Source: Ferrimonas balearica (lineage in GTDB: Bacteria; Pseudomonadota; Gammaproteobacteria; Enterobacterales; Shewanellaceae). From it: DNA of 64,000 nt. Shown here piece after piece: positions 16,549-24,966 of this stretch. The DNA lies in contig NZ_JAHVHV010000001.1 of the NCBI RefSeq assembly GCF_019802085.1, positions 310,001 through 374,000 of the forward strand, given 5' to 3'. Under the pieces are notes generated by a model. It ran no database searches and had not been told where the DNA came from. It worked only from the letters and a program-made list of their open reading frames with translations. Each line of letters starts with the position of its first letter. The stretch's first letter is position 1. The position numbers and the translations under genes are program-made.

Positions 16549-18066
16549 ATGGTGAAGGAAAAACCCGATCTGAGCTTCTGGCAGATCTGGAACATGTGTT
16601 TCGGCTTTTTGGGGATCCAGTTCGGATTCGCCCTGCAAAACGCCAACGTCAGCCGCATCTTTCAAACCCTGGGCGCGGAGATGGACACCATCCCGCTGCT
16701 CTGGATCGCCGGTCCGGTGACCGGGCTGATTGTCCAGCCCATCGTCGGTCACTTCAGTGACAAGACCTGGACCCGCCTGGGGCGCCGTCGCCCCTATTTC
16801 CTCTACGGGGCCCTGGTCACCAGTCTGGCGCTCATCGCCATGCCCAACTCCAGCGTGCTCTGGTTCGCCGCCGGCATGCTGTGGATCATGGACGCCGCCA
16901 TCAACGTCTCCATGGAACCCTTCCGCGCCTTTGTCGGCGACAACCTGCCCAAGCGCCAGCAGCCCAAGGGCTACGCCATGCAGAGCTTCTTTATCGGCAT
17001 CGGTGCCGTGGTGGCCTCCATGCTGCCCTGGATCCTGGCCCAATGGGGGGTGAGCAACGAAGCGCCGGCGGGGCAAATTCCGGATACCGTCAAATACGCC
17101 TTCTATTTCGGTGCCGTAGTGCTCTTCTTGGCCGTAGGCTGGACGGTGCTGCGCAGCCGGGAGTACAGCCCGGAGCAGCTGGCGGCCTTCGAAGCGGAGT
17201 CCGGCGGCGTGCGCGAGCCCGCCGAGCCCCGTACCGCCACGGCCTACCGTCGCGGTGCCCTGGCCTGGCTGGCCCCCGGTCTGCTGGCCACGGTGGCGAT
17301 CTACGCCCTGGGCCTCGACAAGCAGCTCTACATCCTCTCCATCGCCATCACCCTGTTTGGCCTGGCCCAGTTCCTGGTGGGCGCCCGTCGCCAGGCCGGT
17401 AAGAACGACGGCGGGTTTGTCACCGTGATGGACGATCTCTTTGCCATGCCTACGGCGATGAAGCAGCTGGCGGTGGTGCAGTTCTTCTCCTGGTTCGCCC
17501 TCTTTGCCATGTGGATCTACACCACGGCGGCGGTGACCTCGGTGCACTTCGGCTCCAGCGATCCCAGCTCCGCTGCCTACAACGAGGGCGCCAACTGGGT
17601 GGGCGTGCTCTTTGCCGCCTACAACGGCTTCTCCGCCCTGGCCGCGCTGGTGATCCCGGTGATGGTCAAGCGCTTCGGCCTGCGCCTGGCCCACCTGTTT
17701 AACCTGGGCCTGGGGGCTGCCGGTCTGGCCTCCTTCCTGGTGATCCAGGATCCCAAGCTGTTGCTGCTCTCCATGGTGGGGGTGGGCTTCGCCTGGGCCT
17801 CCATCCTGTCGCTGCCCTACGCCATGCTGGCCGGTTGCCTGCCGGCGGCCAAGATGGGGGTCTACATGGGGATCTTCAACTTCTTTATCGTCATCCCCCA
17901 GCTGCTGGCCGCCAGCGTACTGGGCCTGATGCTGCGCCTGGGCTTTGACAACCAGCCCATCTACGCCCTGGCCATCGGCGCCGTCAGCCTGGTGTTGTCC
18001 GGCCTGGCGGCCCTGCGGGTGCGCCAGAACGGCGCCGCCCTGGCCCAAAGCCCCTCCGCCTCTTAA
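16549..18066 (+). CDS. MFS maltose/maltodextrin transporter (SLC45/GPH-like)
   Basis: A 505-residue inner-membrane transporter with about 12 predicted membrane segments. The loop WTRLGRRRPYFLYG (about residues 74-87) is the cation-symporter signature shared by the sucrose/maltose SLC45-like and GPH transporters. The beginning, LSFWQIWNMCFGFLGIQFGF, is typical of MalT-type maltodextrin permeases in Alteromonadales, Caulobacter and Bacteroidetes. It should bring maltose and short oligosaccharides released in the periplasm into the cytoplasm. A ribosome site (TGAGGAA) precedes the ATG. It forms an operon with the GH13 lipoprotein 18 bases downstream and carries the regulator palindrome upstream. 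Confidence 0.88.
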   Translation: MVKEKPDLSFWQIWNMCFGFLGIQFGFALQNANVSRIFQTLGAEMDTIPLLWIAGPVTGLIVQPIVGHFSDKTWTRLGRRRPYFLYGALVTSLALIAMPNSSVLWFAAGMLWIMDAAINVSMEPFRAFVGDNLPKRQQPKGYAMQSFFIGIGAVVASMLPWILAQWGVSNEAPAGQIPDTVKYAFYFGAVVLFLAVGWTVLRSREYSPEQLAAFEAESGGVREPAEPRTATAYRRGALAWLAPGLLATVAIYALGLDKQLYILSIAITLFGLAQFLVGARRQAGKNDGGFVTVMDDLFAMPTAMKQLAVVQFFSWFALFAMWIYTTAAVTSVHFGSSDPSSAAYNEGANWVGVLFAAYNGFSALAALVIPVMVKRFGLRLAHLFNLGLGAAGLASFLVIQDPKLLLLSMVGVGFAWASILSLPYAMLAGCLPAAKMGVYMGIFNFFIVIPQLLAASVLGLMLRLGFDNQPIYALAIGAVSLVLSGLAALRVRQNGAALAQSPSAS

Positions 18067-18084
18067 ACGTTCAAGGACGGAACG

Positions 18085-19743
18085 ATGCGACTGACTCCCA
18101 TCGCGGCCCTGGTGGCCGCTTCCACCCTGGCCGGCTGTGGCGGCCAGGGCAGCCCCCAGGCCGACTATTTCGGCACCGAGCACCCCTTTGCCAGCGAAGC
18201 GATCTACTTCGTGATGACCGACCGTTTCGTCGACGGCGATCCGAGCAACAACTTCCCCGAGGACAGTGGCTGGGATCGGCCCCTGGTGTGGGACAACGGC
18301 GATGTGGCCAACGTGGGTTTCCAGGGCGGCGACTTCAAGGGGATCCTGGATCACGCCGACTACATCACCGAGATGGGCTTTACCTCGGTGTGGCTGACCC
18401 CCATTGTCGAGAACCCCGCCGAGGCCTTTACCGGCGGTACCCCCATCACCCGGGAAGGCTTCGCCATGGACCGGGGCAAAGCGGCCTACCACGGTTACTG
18501 GGGGGTGAACTTCTATCGGCTGGACAAGCACTGGCCCTCCGAGGGGCTGGATTTTGCCGCCTTCACCCAGCGGATGTCCGACAAGGGGCTTAAGACGGTG
18601 CTGGATGTGGTGATCAACCACGGTTCCCCGGCCTACAGCATGCCCGAACCCCAACCGCTGTTTGGCCAGCTCTATGACGGCGAGGGCCAGCTGGTGGCCG
18701 ATCACCAGAACCTGCCGCCGGAGGCGCTGCGCCCCGAACAGGAGCCCCTGCACCGCTTTTTCAATACCACCCCGGACTTGGCCCAGCTGGCGGACATGAA
18801 CGTCGAGCGGCCCGAGGTGATGGATTACTTCGTCGATGCCTACTTGCAGTGGCTGGGGCAGGGCGCCGCGGCCTTTCGCATCGACACCGTCAAACACGTG
18901 CCCAAGGCGGCCTGGGGGGAGTTCAGTCGTCGGATCCGCGCCGAGTACCCGGGGCTGTTCATGTTCGGCGAGGTCTACTCCTTCGATGCCGAGGAGATCG
19001 GTCAGTACACCCAGCCGGAGAACGGCGGCATGAGCGTGCTGGATTTCCCCATGAAGGCGGCCCTGGCCAACCTGTTTGAGCAGGGGGGCAGCTACAAAAG
19101 CCTGGAGCCGGTGCTCTACCTGGAGGACGGCCCCTACGCCAACCCCTATGAGCTGACCACCTTCTACGACAACCACGACATGCCGCGGATGAACGCCAGC
19201 GACGAGGGCTTTATTGATGCCCACAACTGGTTGTTCACCGCCCGGGGCATTCCGGTGATCTACTACGGCTCCGAGATGGGCTTCGAGCGGGGCAAGGCGG
19301 AGCACGCCGGCAACCGCAACTACTTCGGGGTCGACAACATCGACGCGGCCCGCAGCCACCGCATCCGCGCGGAGCTCAGCCAAATTGCCCAGGTTCGTCA
19401 GGCCTCGGTGGCCCTGCAACGGGGGCTGCAGCTGAACCTCGAGTTCACCGAGCATACCGCCAGCTTCTACCGCCTCTACCAGCGGGGCGACGCCGCCCAG
19501 AGCGCGCTGGTGCTGCTCAACAAAGGGGACACCCCGGCCACCATGACGGCATCAGAGCATCTGCAGGCCGGCCAGTGGCGCGAAGCCCTGACCGGGGAGA
19601 TCCGTGAGCTCTCTGAGGGGGATCAGCTGACCAGCCTGGTGCCGGCCCACGGTGTGCGGGTGTACCTGCGCGACGGCGCGCTGGAGGGCGAGGCTCTGCT
19701 GGCGGAACTGGACCGCCTGATGGCGGCCCGACAGGGCCGTTAA
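18085..19743 (+). CDS. GH13 alpha-amylase / cyclomaltodextrin-processing lipoprotein
   Basis: A 552-residue GH13 enzyme with lipobox LAGC and acylated Cys18. EAIYFVMTDRFVDGDPSNN opens the barrel and recalls cyclomaltodextrin glucanotransferase and related periplasmic amylases. The catalytic residues are Asp267 in FRIDTVKHV, Glu296 in MFGEVYSF and Asp365 in YDNHDMPR. The second histidine-containing motif is DVVINHG (174-180). It should cut maltodextrins in the periplasm before uptake by the transporter encoded just upstream, with which it shares an operon. The stop codon TAA overlaps the stop codon of the convergent LacI-type gene, so the two genes share bases at their ends. Confidence 0.88.
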   Translation: MRLTPIAALVAASTLAGCGGQGSPQADYFGTEHPFASEAIYFVMTDRFVDGDPSNNFPEDSGWDRPLVWDNGDVANVGFQGGDFKGILDHADYITEMGFTSVWLTPIVENPAEAFTGGTPITREGFAMDRGKAAYHGYWGVNFYRLDKHWPSEGLDFAAFTQRMSDKGLKTVLDVVINHGSPAYSMPEPQPLFGQLYDGEGQLVADHQNLPPEALRPEQEPLHRFFNTTPDLAQLADMNVERPEVMDYFVDAYLQWLGQGAAAFRIDTVKHVPKAAWGEFSRRIRAEYPGLFMFGEVYSFDAEEIGQYTQPENGGMSVLDFPMKAALANLFEQGGSYKSLEPVLYLEDGPYANPYELTTFYDNHDMPRMNASDEGFIDAHNWLFTARGIPVIYYGSEMGFERGKAEHAGNRNYFGVDNIDAARSHRIRAELSQIAQVRQASVALQRGLQLNLEFTEHTASFYRLYQRGDAAQSALVLLNKGDTPATMTASEHLQAGQWREALTGEIRELSEGDQLTSLVPAHGVRVYLRDGALEGEALLAELDRLMAARQGR

Positions 19744-20780
19744 GGGGTCTCGGGGCTGGGCTCGCCGCAGCTGCGGCGGGCGATCAGGCTGGTGGGAATG
19801 GTCAAGGAAACCAGCTCTTCACCGCGGATCAGCCGGATGAGGCTGTCCACCAGCATCTCGCCGGCCAGCTTGGTGTCCTGGCGCACCGTGGTCAGTGGCG
19901 GCGAGGCGAAGCGGGCCACCGGAATGTCGTCGAAGCCCACCACGGCCACGTCATCCGGCACCGACAGACCCCGCTCCTTGAGCGCCTGCATGGCGCCGAT
20001 GGCGATGAGATCGCTGGCGGCAAAGAGGGCGTCGAAGGGCACCTTCCTGTCCAGCAGCTCGGCAACGGCGTCGTAGCCGGCCTGCTCGGTGGTGATGGCG
20101 TCCTGCTGCAGGGCGGGCTCGATGCTTAGCCCGGCGTCCATCAGGGCCTTCACATAGCCCTGGTAGCGGGCAAAGAACTCCGGGTAGTGGTTGGAGGCGT
20201 TGCCGATAAAGGCGATGCGGCGATGACCCAGGGCGATCAGGTGCTCGGTGGCAGCCAGGCCCCCCTGGCGGTTGTCGCAACCGATGGAGATCCCGCTGCC
20301 GGCCTCCGACAGGGGCCCCCAGCGCACGTAGCGGGTGCCCTGGGCATCCAGCTGCTGCAGCTTGGGCTGGTAATCCACGTCATCGCCATAGCCCAGCAGG
20401 ATGATGCCGTCCGCCTTGTGGCTGTCCTCGTAGTCGGCGTGCCAGTCGTCGGACAGCTGCTGAAAGGAGACCAGCAGATCGTACCCTTGGCGGGCACAGG
20501 CCCGGGTGATGGAGCCGAGCATCGACAGGAAAAAGGGGTTGATCAGCGAGTCGTCGGTGGTGGGGTCCTCGAACAGCAGCAGCGCCAGGGTGGCGCTTTG
20601 CTGTGAGCGCAGGCTGCTGGCGTGCTTATCCACCTTGTAGTTGAGCTCGCGGGCGATTTGCTGCACCTTGGCAATGGTCTCGGCCTTGACCAAGGGACTG
20701 TTGCGAAGGGCGCGGGACACGGTGGACTGAGACACCCCGGCCAGGTGAGCGATGTCAAAGGAGGTCGCTTTGCCTTTCAT
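19740..20780 (-). CDS. LacI-family transcriptional regulator of the alpha-glucan locus
   Basis: A 346-residue LacI/GalR-type regulator. The DNA-binding helix-turn-helix is at residues 7-27 (SFDIAHLAGVSQSTVSRAL), followed by the hinge helix (YKVDKHASSLRSQ) and a periplasmic-binding-like sugar domain with VPDDVAVVGFDD and LTTVRQD. ATG at 20780 is chosen because the HTH begins seven residues later; longer upstream frames lack family residues. The gene lies between the transporter-amylase operon and glucokinase, so it probably senses maltose or glucose derivatives and binds the palindromes at 2330, 2794 and 16369. A half-site (AATACGT, minus strand, around 20782-20788) next to its own start suggests weak self-control. 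Confidence 0.93.
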   Translation of the reverse strand: MKGKATSFDIAHLAGVSQSTVSRALRNSPLVKAETIAKVQQIARELNYKVDKHASSLRSQQSATLALLLFEDPTTDDSLINPFFLSMLGSITRACARQGYDLLVSFQQLSDDWHADYEDSHKADGIILLGYGDDVDYQPKLQQLDAQGTRYVRWGPLSEAGSGISIGCDNRQGGLAATEHLIALGHRRIAFIGNASNHYPEFFARYQGYVKALMDAGLSIEPALQQDAITTEQAGYDAVAELLDRKVPFDALFAASDLIAIGAMQALKERGLSVPDDVAVVGFDDIPVARFASPPLTTVRQDTKLAGEMLVDSLIRLIRGEELVSLTIPTSLIARRSCGEPSPETP

Positions 20781-20887
20781 GAACGTATTTGGTCTTCCAT
20801 TTTGGGGAACCCACACTCGGGCCAATATACCCGAAGCGGCTGGGGGAGGAAATTGCCCAGCCAAGATGGCGGCATAAACGGAAAATA

Positions 20888-21865
20888 ATGATGGAACAGA
20901 ACAACAAGCACACCATAGTGGCGGACATTGGCGGCACCAACGCCCGCTTTGCCCTGGCCCAGCGTCAGGCCGATGGCATTCATGTTTCCCACGTCGAGCG
21001 CTTTCCCAGCGCCGACTACCCCTCGCTGGAGACCGTGGTGCGTCGCTACATGGACAGCCTGCCAGAGGGGATCGAATTTGACGGCGCCTGCCTGGCGGTG
21101 GCCGGTCCGGTGGGGGGCGACTCCGTGGTGGTCACCAATCTGGGCTGGTACGCCAACATCGCCGAGCTGCAAGCCCACCTGGGGCTGCCCAAGCTTCGGG
21201 TGATCAACGATTTTGTGGCTTACGCCTACAGCATTCCGCTGCTGCCCTCGGACCAGATGCAGACCGTCAAACCCGGCGAGGCCCTGGCGGGTGCGCCCAG
21301 GGTGGTGCTAGGGCCGGGCACCGGTTTCGGCGTGGCCTCACTGGTGCCCAGCGCACGGGGCTGGCACGCCATCCCCTGTGAAGGGGGCCACATCAGCCTG
21401 GCAGCCACCAACGAGCGCCAGGCGGCCCTGGTGGAGATCCTGCGCCGCCGCTTTGCCCACGTGTCGGTGGAGACGGTGCTGTGCGGTCGTGGCATGGTGA
21501 ATCTTTACCAGGCGATGGGCCAGCTGCTCAATTTGGAGGCGCCGCTGGGTACCCCGGCGGAGATCACCGGTGCGGTCCAAAGCGGTCAGGACCCCCTGGC
21601 TCGGGAAACCCTCTCGGAGTTCTGCCGTTGGCTCGGCAGCGTCACCGCCGACATGGTGCTGGCCCAGGGCGCCCGGGGCGGGGCCTACCTGGGGGGCGGG
21701 ATCCTGCCGCGCATCGCCGAGTTTTTGCAGCACAGCGATTTCACCCAGGCGTTCGGACACAAGGGGATCATGACCGGCTACCTGGAACCGGTGCCGGTTT
21801 CCCTGGCGCTGAAGAGCGATACCGCGTTGATGGGGGCCGCCGCCTGGTTCTATGACCACGGCTAA
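20888..21865 (+). CDS. glk: glucokinase
   Basis: A 325-residue glucokinase of the Glk family (not the ROK family). It has the ATP-binding VADIGGTNARFALA (residues 11-24), sugar-contact INDFVAYAYSIP, GPGTGFGVA, and the conserved CEGGHISLAA segment with the EGGH motif. It phosphorylates glucose released from maltodextrins to glucose-6-phosphate in the cytoplasm. Two adjacent ATG codons (20888 and 20891) could start it; the first is listed. The gene is divergent from the LacI-type regulator, with 107 bases between starts, so both may respond to the same signal. A weak GGCCGG/CCGGCC hairpin (21920-21938) follows the stop. Confidence 0.92.
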   Translation: MMEQNNKHTIVADIGGTNARFALAQRQADGIHVSHVERFPSADYPSLETVVRRYMDSLPEGIEFDGACLAVAGPVGGDSVVVTNLGWYANIAELQAHLGLPKLRVINDFVAYAYSIPLLPSDQMQTVKPGEALAGAPRVVLGPGTGFGVASLVPSARGWHAIPCEGGHISLAATNERQAALVEILRRRFAHVSVETVLCGRGMVNLYQAMGQLLNLEAPLGTPAEITGAVQSGQDPLARETLSEFCRWLGSVTADMVLAQGARGGAYLGGGILPRIAEFLQHSDFTQAFGHKGIMTGYLEPVPVSLALKSDTALMGAAAWFYDHG

Positions 21866-21884
21866 CCCCTGTCGACTCAATTGG

Positions 21885-21912
21885 TTGCAAAGTGTTCACC
21901 GCTGCGGATAAT
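21885..21912 (+). promoter_or_regulatory. sigma-70-type promoter before a small gene
   Basis: TTGCAA (21885-21890) and GATAAT (21907-21912) are separated by 16 bases. Transcription would start near 21919 and end at the terminator at 22382, giving a transcript of roughly 500 bases. Confidence 0.5.
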
Positions 21913-21980
21913 GGGAACGGGCCGGAATGAAGCCGGCCTGCTCTTACAGGATGAAGAGCGGTGAAAACAAGGAATCGAGT

Positions 21981-22349
21981 ATGAACCGGCCATTTCGTTG
22001 GCGAGACTCCGTCACTCGCCTGGATGTCGTGATGGGATTGGGCATGGTCAGCGTGCTGCTGATGATGCTGGGTGAGCGCAGCCAGGGGGCCTACCAAGGG
22101 GCCGCCCCTCAACAATCTCTCTATCACGCTTGCGTCAATCGGGCACCCAACCCCCTGATGGGGGAGAGCGGTGTCGGCGCCCCCCGCTGTAATCAAAGCT
22201 TCCCCTACGCCACCGAAGTGGCGTTTAACAGCGACTGTCCCTCCCCCTCTTCGGTGTGGGGCCGGGGCAACCTGGCCTACGAGGCCAGCCGCTTCCCCTG
22301 GCGCCCTCATGCCGGCGTTGTGCCCTTCTGCCCGCCAGCCCAGGGATAA
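21981..22349 (+). CDS. small membrane-anchored protein of unknown function
   Basis: I do not recognise this 122-residue product. It begins MNRPFRWRDSVTRLD and has one hydrophobic segment (about residues 15-32, LDVVMGLGMVSVLLMMLG), then a soluble tail with four cysteines (in HACVN, RCNQS, SDCPS and PFCPP), so it could be a single-pass protein with an oxidised external domain. Support comes from a good promoter at 21885-21912, the terminator at 22382, and no better frame in the same interval. AAGGAA lies ahead of the ATG at 21981. An upstream ATG at 21927 overlaps a hairpin and is less likely. It could also be a non-coding transcript. Confidence 0.45.
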   Translation: MNRPFRWRDSVTRLDVVMGLGMVSVLLMMLGERSQGAYQGAAPQQSLYHACVNRAPNPLMGESGVGAPRCNQSFPYATEVAFNSDCPSPSSVWGRGNLAYEASRFPWRPHAGVVPFCPPAQG

Positions 22350-22381
22350 GGCGTCCGGCTTCCCAAATCCCAATCTGTCAG

Positions 22382-22420
22382 AGCGAGGCCGCCCTTACCG
22401 GGGCGGCCTCGCTTGTTTTT
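22382..22420 (+). terminator. intrinsic terminator before cysD
   Basis: GCGAGGCCGCC pairs with GGCGGCCTCGC around a short loop and is followed by TTGTTTTT. It isolates the sulfate operon from the small gene upstream. Confidence 0.88.
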
Positions 22421-22505
22421 CAGGCAGCAAGCTGAAATAAAAGCTAAAGATGTAGTAACGAGCGTGACATTGCGGGCGATGCGCTTCGAGCGTTAAGGAC
22501 TTTTA

Positions 22506-22522
22506 TATTCCCATTGGGAATA
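22506..22522. promoter_or_regulatory. 17-base palindrome upstream of cysD, candidate CysB site
   Basis: TATTCCCATTGGGAATA is a perfect odd-length palindrome 82 bases before cysD. TTATTCC/GGAATAA-type convergent half-sites are associated with CysB activation of sulfate genes in enterics; applying this here is inference. A second smaller dyad, GTACCCCTGGGTAC (22565-22578), lies in the presumed leader. Confidence 0.45.
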
Positions 22523-22603
22523 ATTGGCGGCGTTCTTATAAGCAATAATGTGCCTCATCATTCTGTACCCCTGGGTACGACTTCATCAGATCGAGGAACA
22601 GGG

Positions 22604-23515
22604 ATGATTGACACCCAAGGCATGACCCACCTACAGCGACTGGAAGCGGAGAGCATCCACATCTTCCGGGAAGTGGCCGCCGAGTTTGATAACCCGGTGA
22701 TGCTCTACTCCGTGGGCAAAGACTCCTCCGTATTGCTGCACCTGGCGCGAAAAGCGTTCTACCCGGGCAAGATCCCCTTCCCGCTGCTTCACGTCGACAC
22801 CGATTGGAAGTTCAAGGAGATGATCGCCTTTCGCGACCGCATCGCCAATGAGTACGACCTGGACCTGCGGGTGCACAAAAACCCCCGGGGACTGGAGATG
22901 GGGATCAACCCCTTTGTCCATGGCAGCGCCAAGCACACCGACATCATGAAAACCGAGTCCCTCAAGCAGGCGCTGGACCACTACCAGTTTGATGCCGCTT
23001 TCGGGGGCGCCCGTCGGGACGAGGAGAAATCCCGGGCCAAGGAGCGGGTCTACTCGTTTCGCGATCAGCACCACCGCTGGGACCCGAAAAACCAGCGCCC
23101 GGAGCTGTGGCAGCTGTACAACGGCAAGGTGAACCCGGGTGAGAGCATCCGGGTCTTTCCCCTGTCCAACTGGACCGAGCTCGACATCTGGCAATACATC
23201 TACCTGGAGAACATCGAGATTGTCCCGCTCTATCTTTCGGCCCCGCGGCCGGTGGTGGAGCGCGATGGCGCCCTCATTATGGTGGACGATGAGCGCATGC
23301 CCCTGGCCGAGGGTGAGGTGCCCGAGCAGCGAATGGTGCGCTTTCGCACCCTGGGCTGCTACCCCCTGACCGGGGCGGTGGAGTCTGAGGCCACCACCTT
23401 GCCGGAGGTGATCCAGGAGATGCTGCTGACCAAGACCTCTGAGCGGCAGGGCCGGGTGATCGATCACGACAGCGCCGGTTCGATGGAAAAGAAAAAGGCG
23501 GAAGGGTACTTCTGA
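22604..23515 (+). CDS. cysD: sulfate adenylyltransferase subunit 2
   Basis: A 303-residue ATP sulfurylase catalytic subunit. It has the PP-loop SVGKDS (residues 36-41), [27 protein letters not shown] and the C-terminal [12 protein letters not shown], all close to E. coli CysD over its whole length. With CysN it makes adenosine 5'-phosphosulfate from ATP and sulfate, driven by GTP hydrolysis. ATG at 22604 is chosen over the upstream ATG at 22514 because it gives the family length and is preceded by GAGGAA. It is the first gene of a five-gene operon, with cysN 23 bases downstream. Confidence 0.97.
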   Translation: MIDTQGMTHLQRLEAESIHIFREVAAEFDNPVMLYSVGKDSSVLLHLARKAFYPGKIPFPLLHVDTDWKFKEMIAFRDRIANEYDLDLRVHKNPRGLEMGINPFVHGSAKHTDIMKTESLKQALDHYQFDAAFGGARRDEEKSRAKERVYSFRDQHHRWDPKNQRPELWQLYNGKVNPGESIRVFPLSNWTELDIWQYIYLENIEIVPLYLSAPRPVVERDGALIMVDDERMPLAEGEVPEQRMVRFRTLGCYPLTGAVESEATTLPEVIQEMLLTKTSERQGRVIDHDSAGSMEKKKAEGYF

Positions 23516-23538
23516 CCCTGCTCGAGCAAGGAGATGTT

Positions 23539-24966
23539 ATGAGCCACAAATCACAACTGATTGAGCAGGATATCCTGGCCTATCTGAAACAGCACGAGAA
23601 CAAGGAGCTGCTGCGCTTTATCACCTGCGGCAGCGTGGACGACGGCAAAAGCACCCTGATCGGGCGTCTGCTGCACGACTCCAAGATGATCTTCGAGGAT
23701 CAGCTGGCGGCCATCGAGTCCGACAGCAAACGGGTGGGCACGACCGGTGAGCAGGTGGACTTGGCCCTGCTGGTGGACGGCCTGCAATCGGAGCGGGAGC
23801 AGGGGATCACCATCGATGTGGCCTATCGCTACTTCTCCACCGACAAGCGCAAGTTCATCATCGCCGACACCCCCGGGCACGAGCAGTACACCCGCAATAT
23901 GGCCACCGGGGCGTCCACCGCCGATCTGGCGATCATCCTTATCGACGCCCGTCACGGGGTCCAGGAGCAGACCCGCCGGCACAGCTACCTGGTGTCGCTG
24001 CTGGGGATCCGCCAAGTGGTGGTGGCCATCAACAAGATGGACCTGCTGGGTTTTGACCGCGCGCGATTCGAGACGATCCGTGAGGAGTACGCCGCCCTGG
24101 CCGACTCTCTGGGCTTGACCCAGGTGCACTACGTGCCGCTTTCCGCTTTGGAGGGGGACAACGTGGTGAGCGTCAGCGAACGCACCCCCTGGTACACAGG
24201 CCCGGCGCTGATGACGCTGCTGGAGCAGCTGCCCATCGAGCACAGCGACCAGCTGGAGGCCCTGCGCTTCCCGGTACAGTACGTCAGCCGTCCCCACCTG
24301 GATTTTCGCGGTTACGCCGGCACCGTCGCCGCCGGCACTGTGAAGGTTGGGGACGAGGTGGTGGCCATGCCCTCCGGACGGCGCAGCACCGTGAAGACCA
24401 TCACCACCTTCGACGGCGATCTGCCCCAGGCCGGAGTGGGCCAGGCGGTGACCCTGACCCTCAATGACGAGATCGATCTCAGCCGCGGCGAGATGCTGGT
24501 CTCCCCCGACCAAACGCCCCATCACAGCTCACGGCTGTCGGCGCAGCTGGTGTGGATGGCTCAGCAGCCGCTGGTGCCGGGCCAGGAGTACAGCATCAAG
24601 CTGGGCACCAAATCCACCTTCGGCCGGGTCGACGGGGTGAGCGAGCGGGTCGACATCAACACCCTGGAGCGGGTCGAGGCCGACACCCTGACCCTCAACG
24701 AAATTGGCACCGTGGCCCTGAGCCTCAATGAGCCGGTGCTGTTTGACCGTTACGAGCAGAATCGGCACACCGGGGCCTTTATCATCATCGACCGGCTGAC
24801 CAACGTCACCGTGGGTGCCGGGATGATCACCGGCCCCCTGGACGCCACCCTGGCCTGGGCCAGCCAGGCCCGATACAGCGAGTTTGAGCTCGAACTCAAT
24901 GCCCTGGTGCGCAAGCACTTCCCCCACTGGGGAGCGCGGGACATCAGCCAGGACGGCCCCCAGTGA
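23539..24966 (+). CDS. cysN: sulfate adenylyltransferase subunit 1 (GTPase)
   Basis: A 475-residue regulatory GTPase of ATP sulfurylase. The G-domain motifs are GSVDDGKST (31-39), DTPGH (110-114) and NKMD (165-168), followed by EF-Tu-like beta domains. It lacks the fused APS kinase domain found in some CysNC proteins, in agreement with a separate cysC downstream. GTP hydrolysis by this subunit pushes APS formation by CysD. The start has AAGGAGATGTT before it. The end overlaps the GTG start of the next gene by four bases, indicating coupled translation with the permease. Confidence 0.97.
   Translation: MSHKSQLIEQDILAYLKQHENKELLRFITCGSVDDGKSTLIGRLLHDSKMIFEDQLAAIESDSKRVGTTGEQVDLALLVDGLQSEREQGITIDVAYRYFSTDKRKFIIADTPGHEQYTRNMATGASTADLAIILIDARHGVQEQTRRHSYLVSLLGIRQVVVAINKMDLLGFDRARFETIREEYAALADSLGLTQVHYVPLSALEGDNVVSVSERTPWYTGPALMTLLEQLPIEHSDQLEALRFPVQYVSRPHLDFRGYAGTVAAGTVKVGDEVVAMPSGRRSTVKTITTFDGDLPQAGVGQAVTLTLNDEIDLSRGEMLVSPDQTPHHSSRLSAQLVWMAQQPLVPGQEYSIKLGTKSTFGRVDGVSERVDINTLERVEADTLTLNEIGTVALSLNEPVLFDRYEQNRHTGAFIIIDRLTNVTVGAGMITGPLDATLAWASQARYSEFELELNALVRKHFPHWGARDISQDGPQ

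Noticed and set aside
16411-19455. 1014-codon minus-strand open frame
   Set aside because: Covers two well-supported plus-strand genes antisense; composition is Gly/His/Gln-rich without motifs.
22604-23515. cysD start at 22514
   Set aside because: The added 30 residues lie over promoter-like and palindromic DNA and have no counterpart in CysD.
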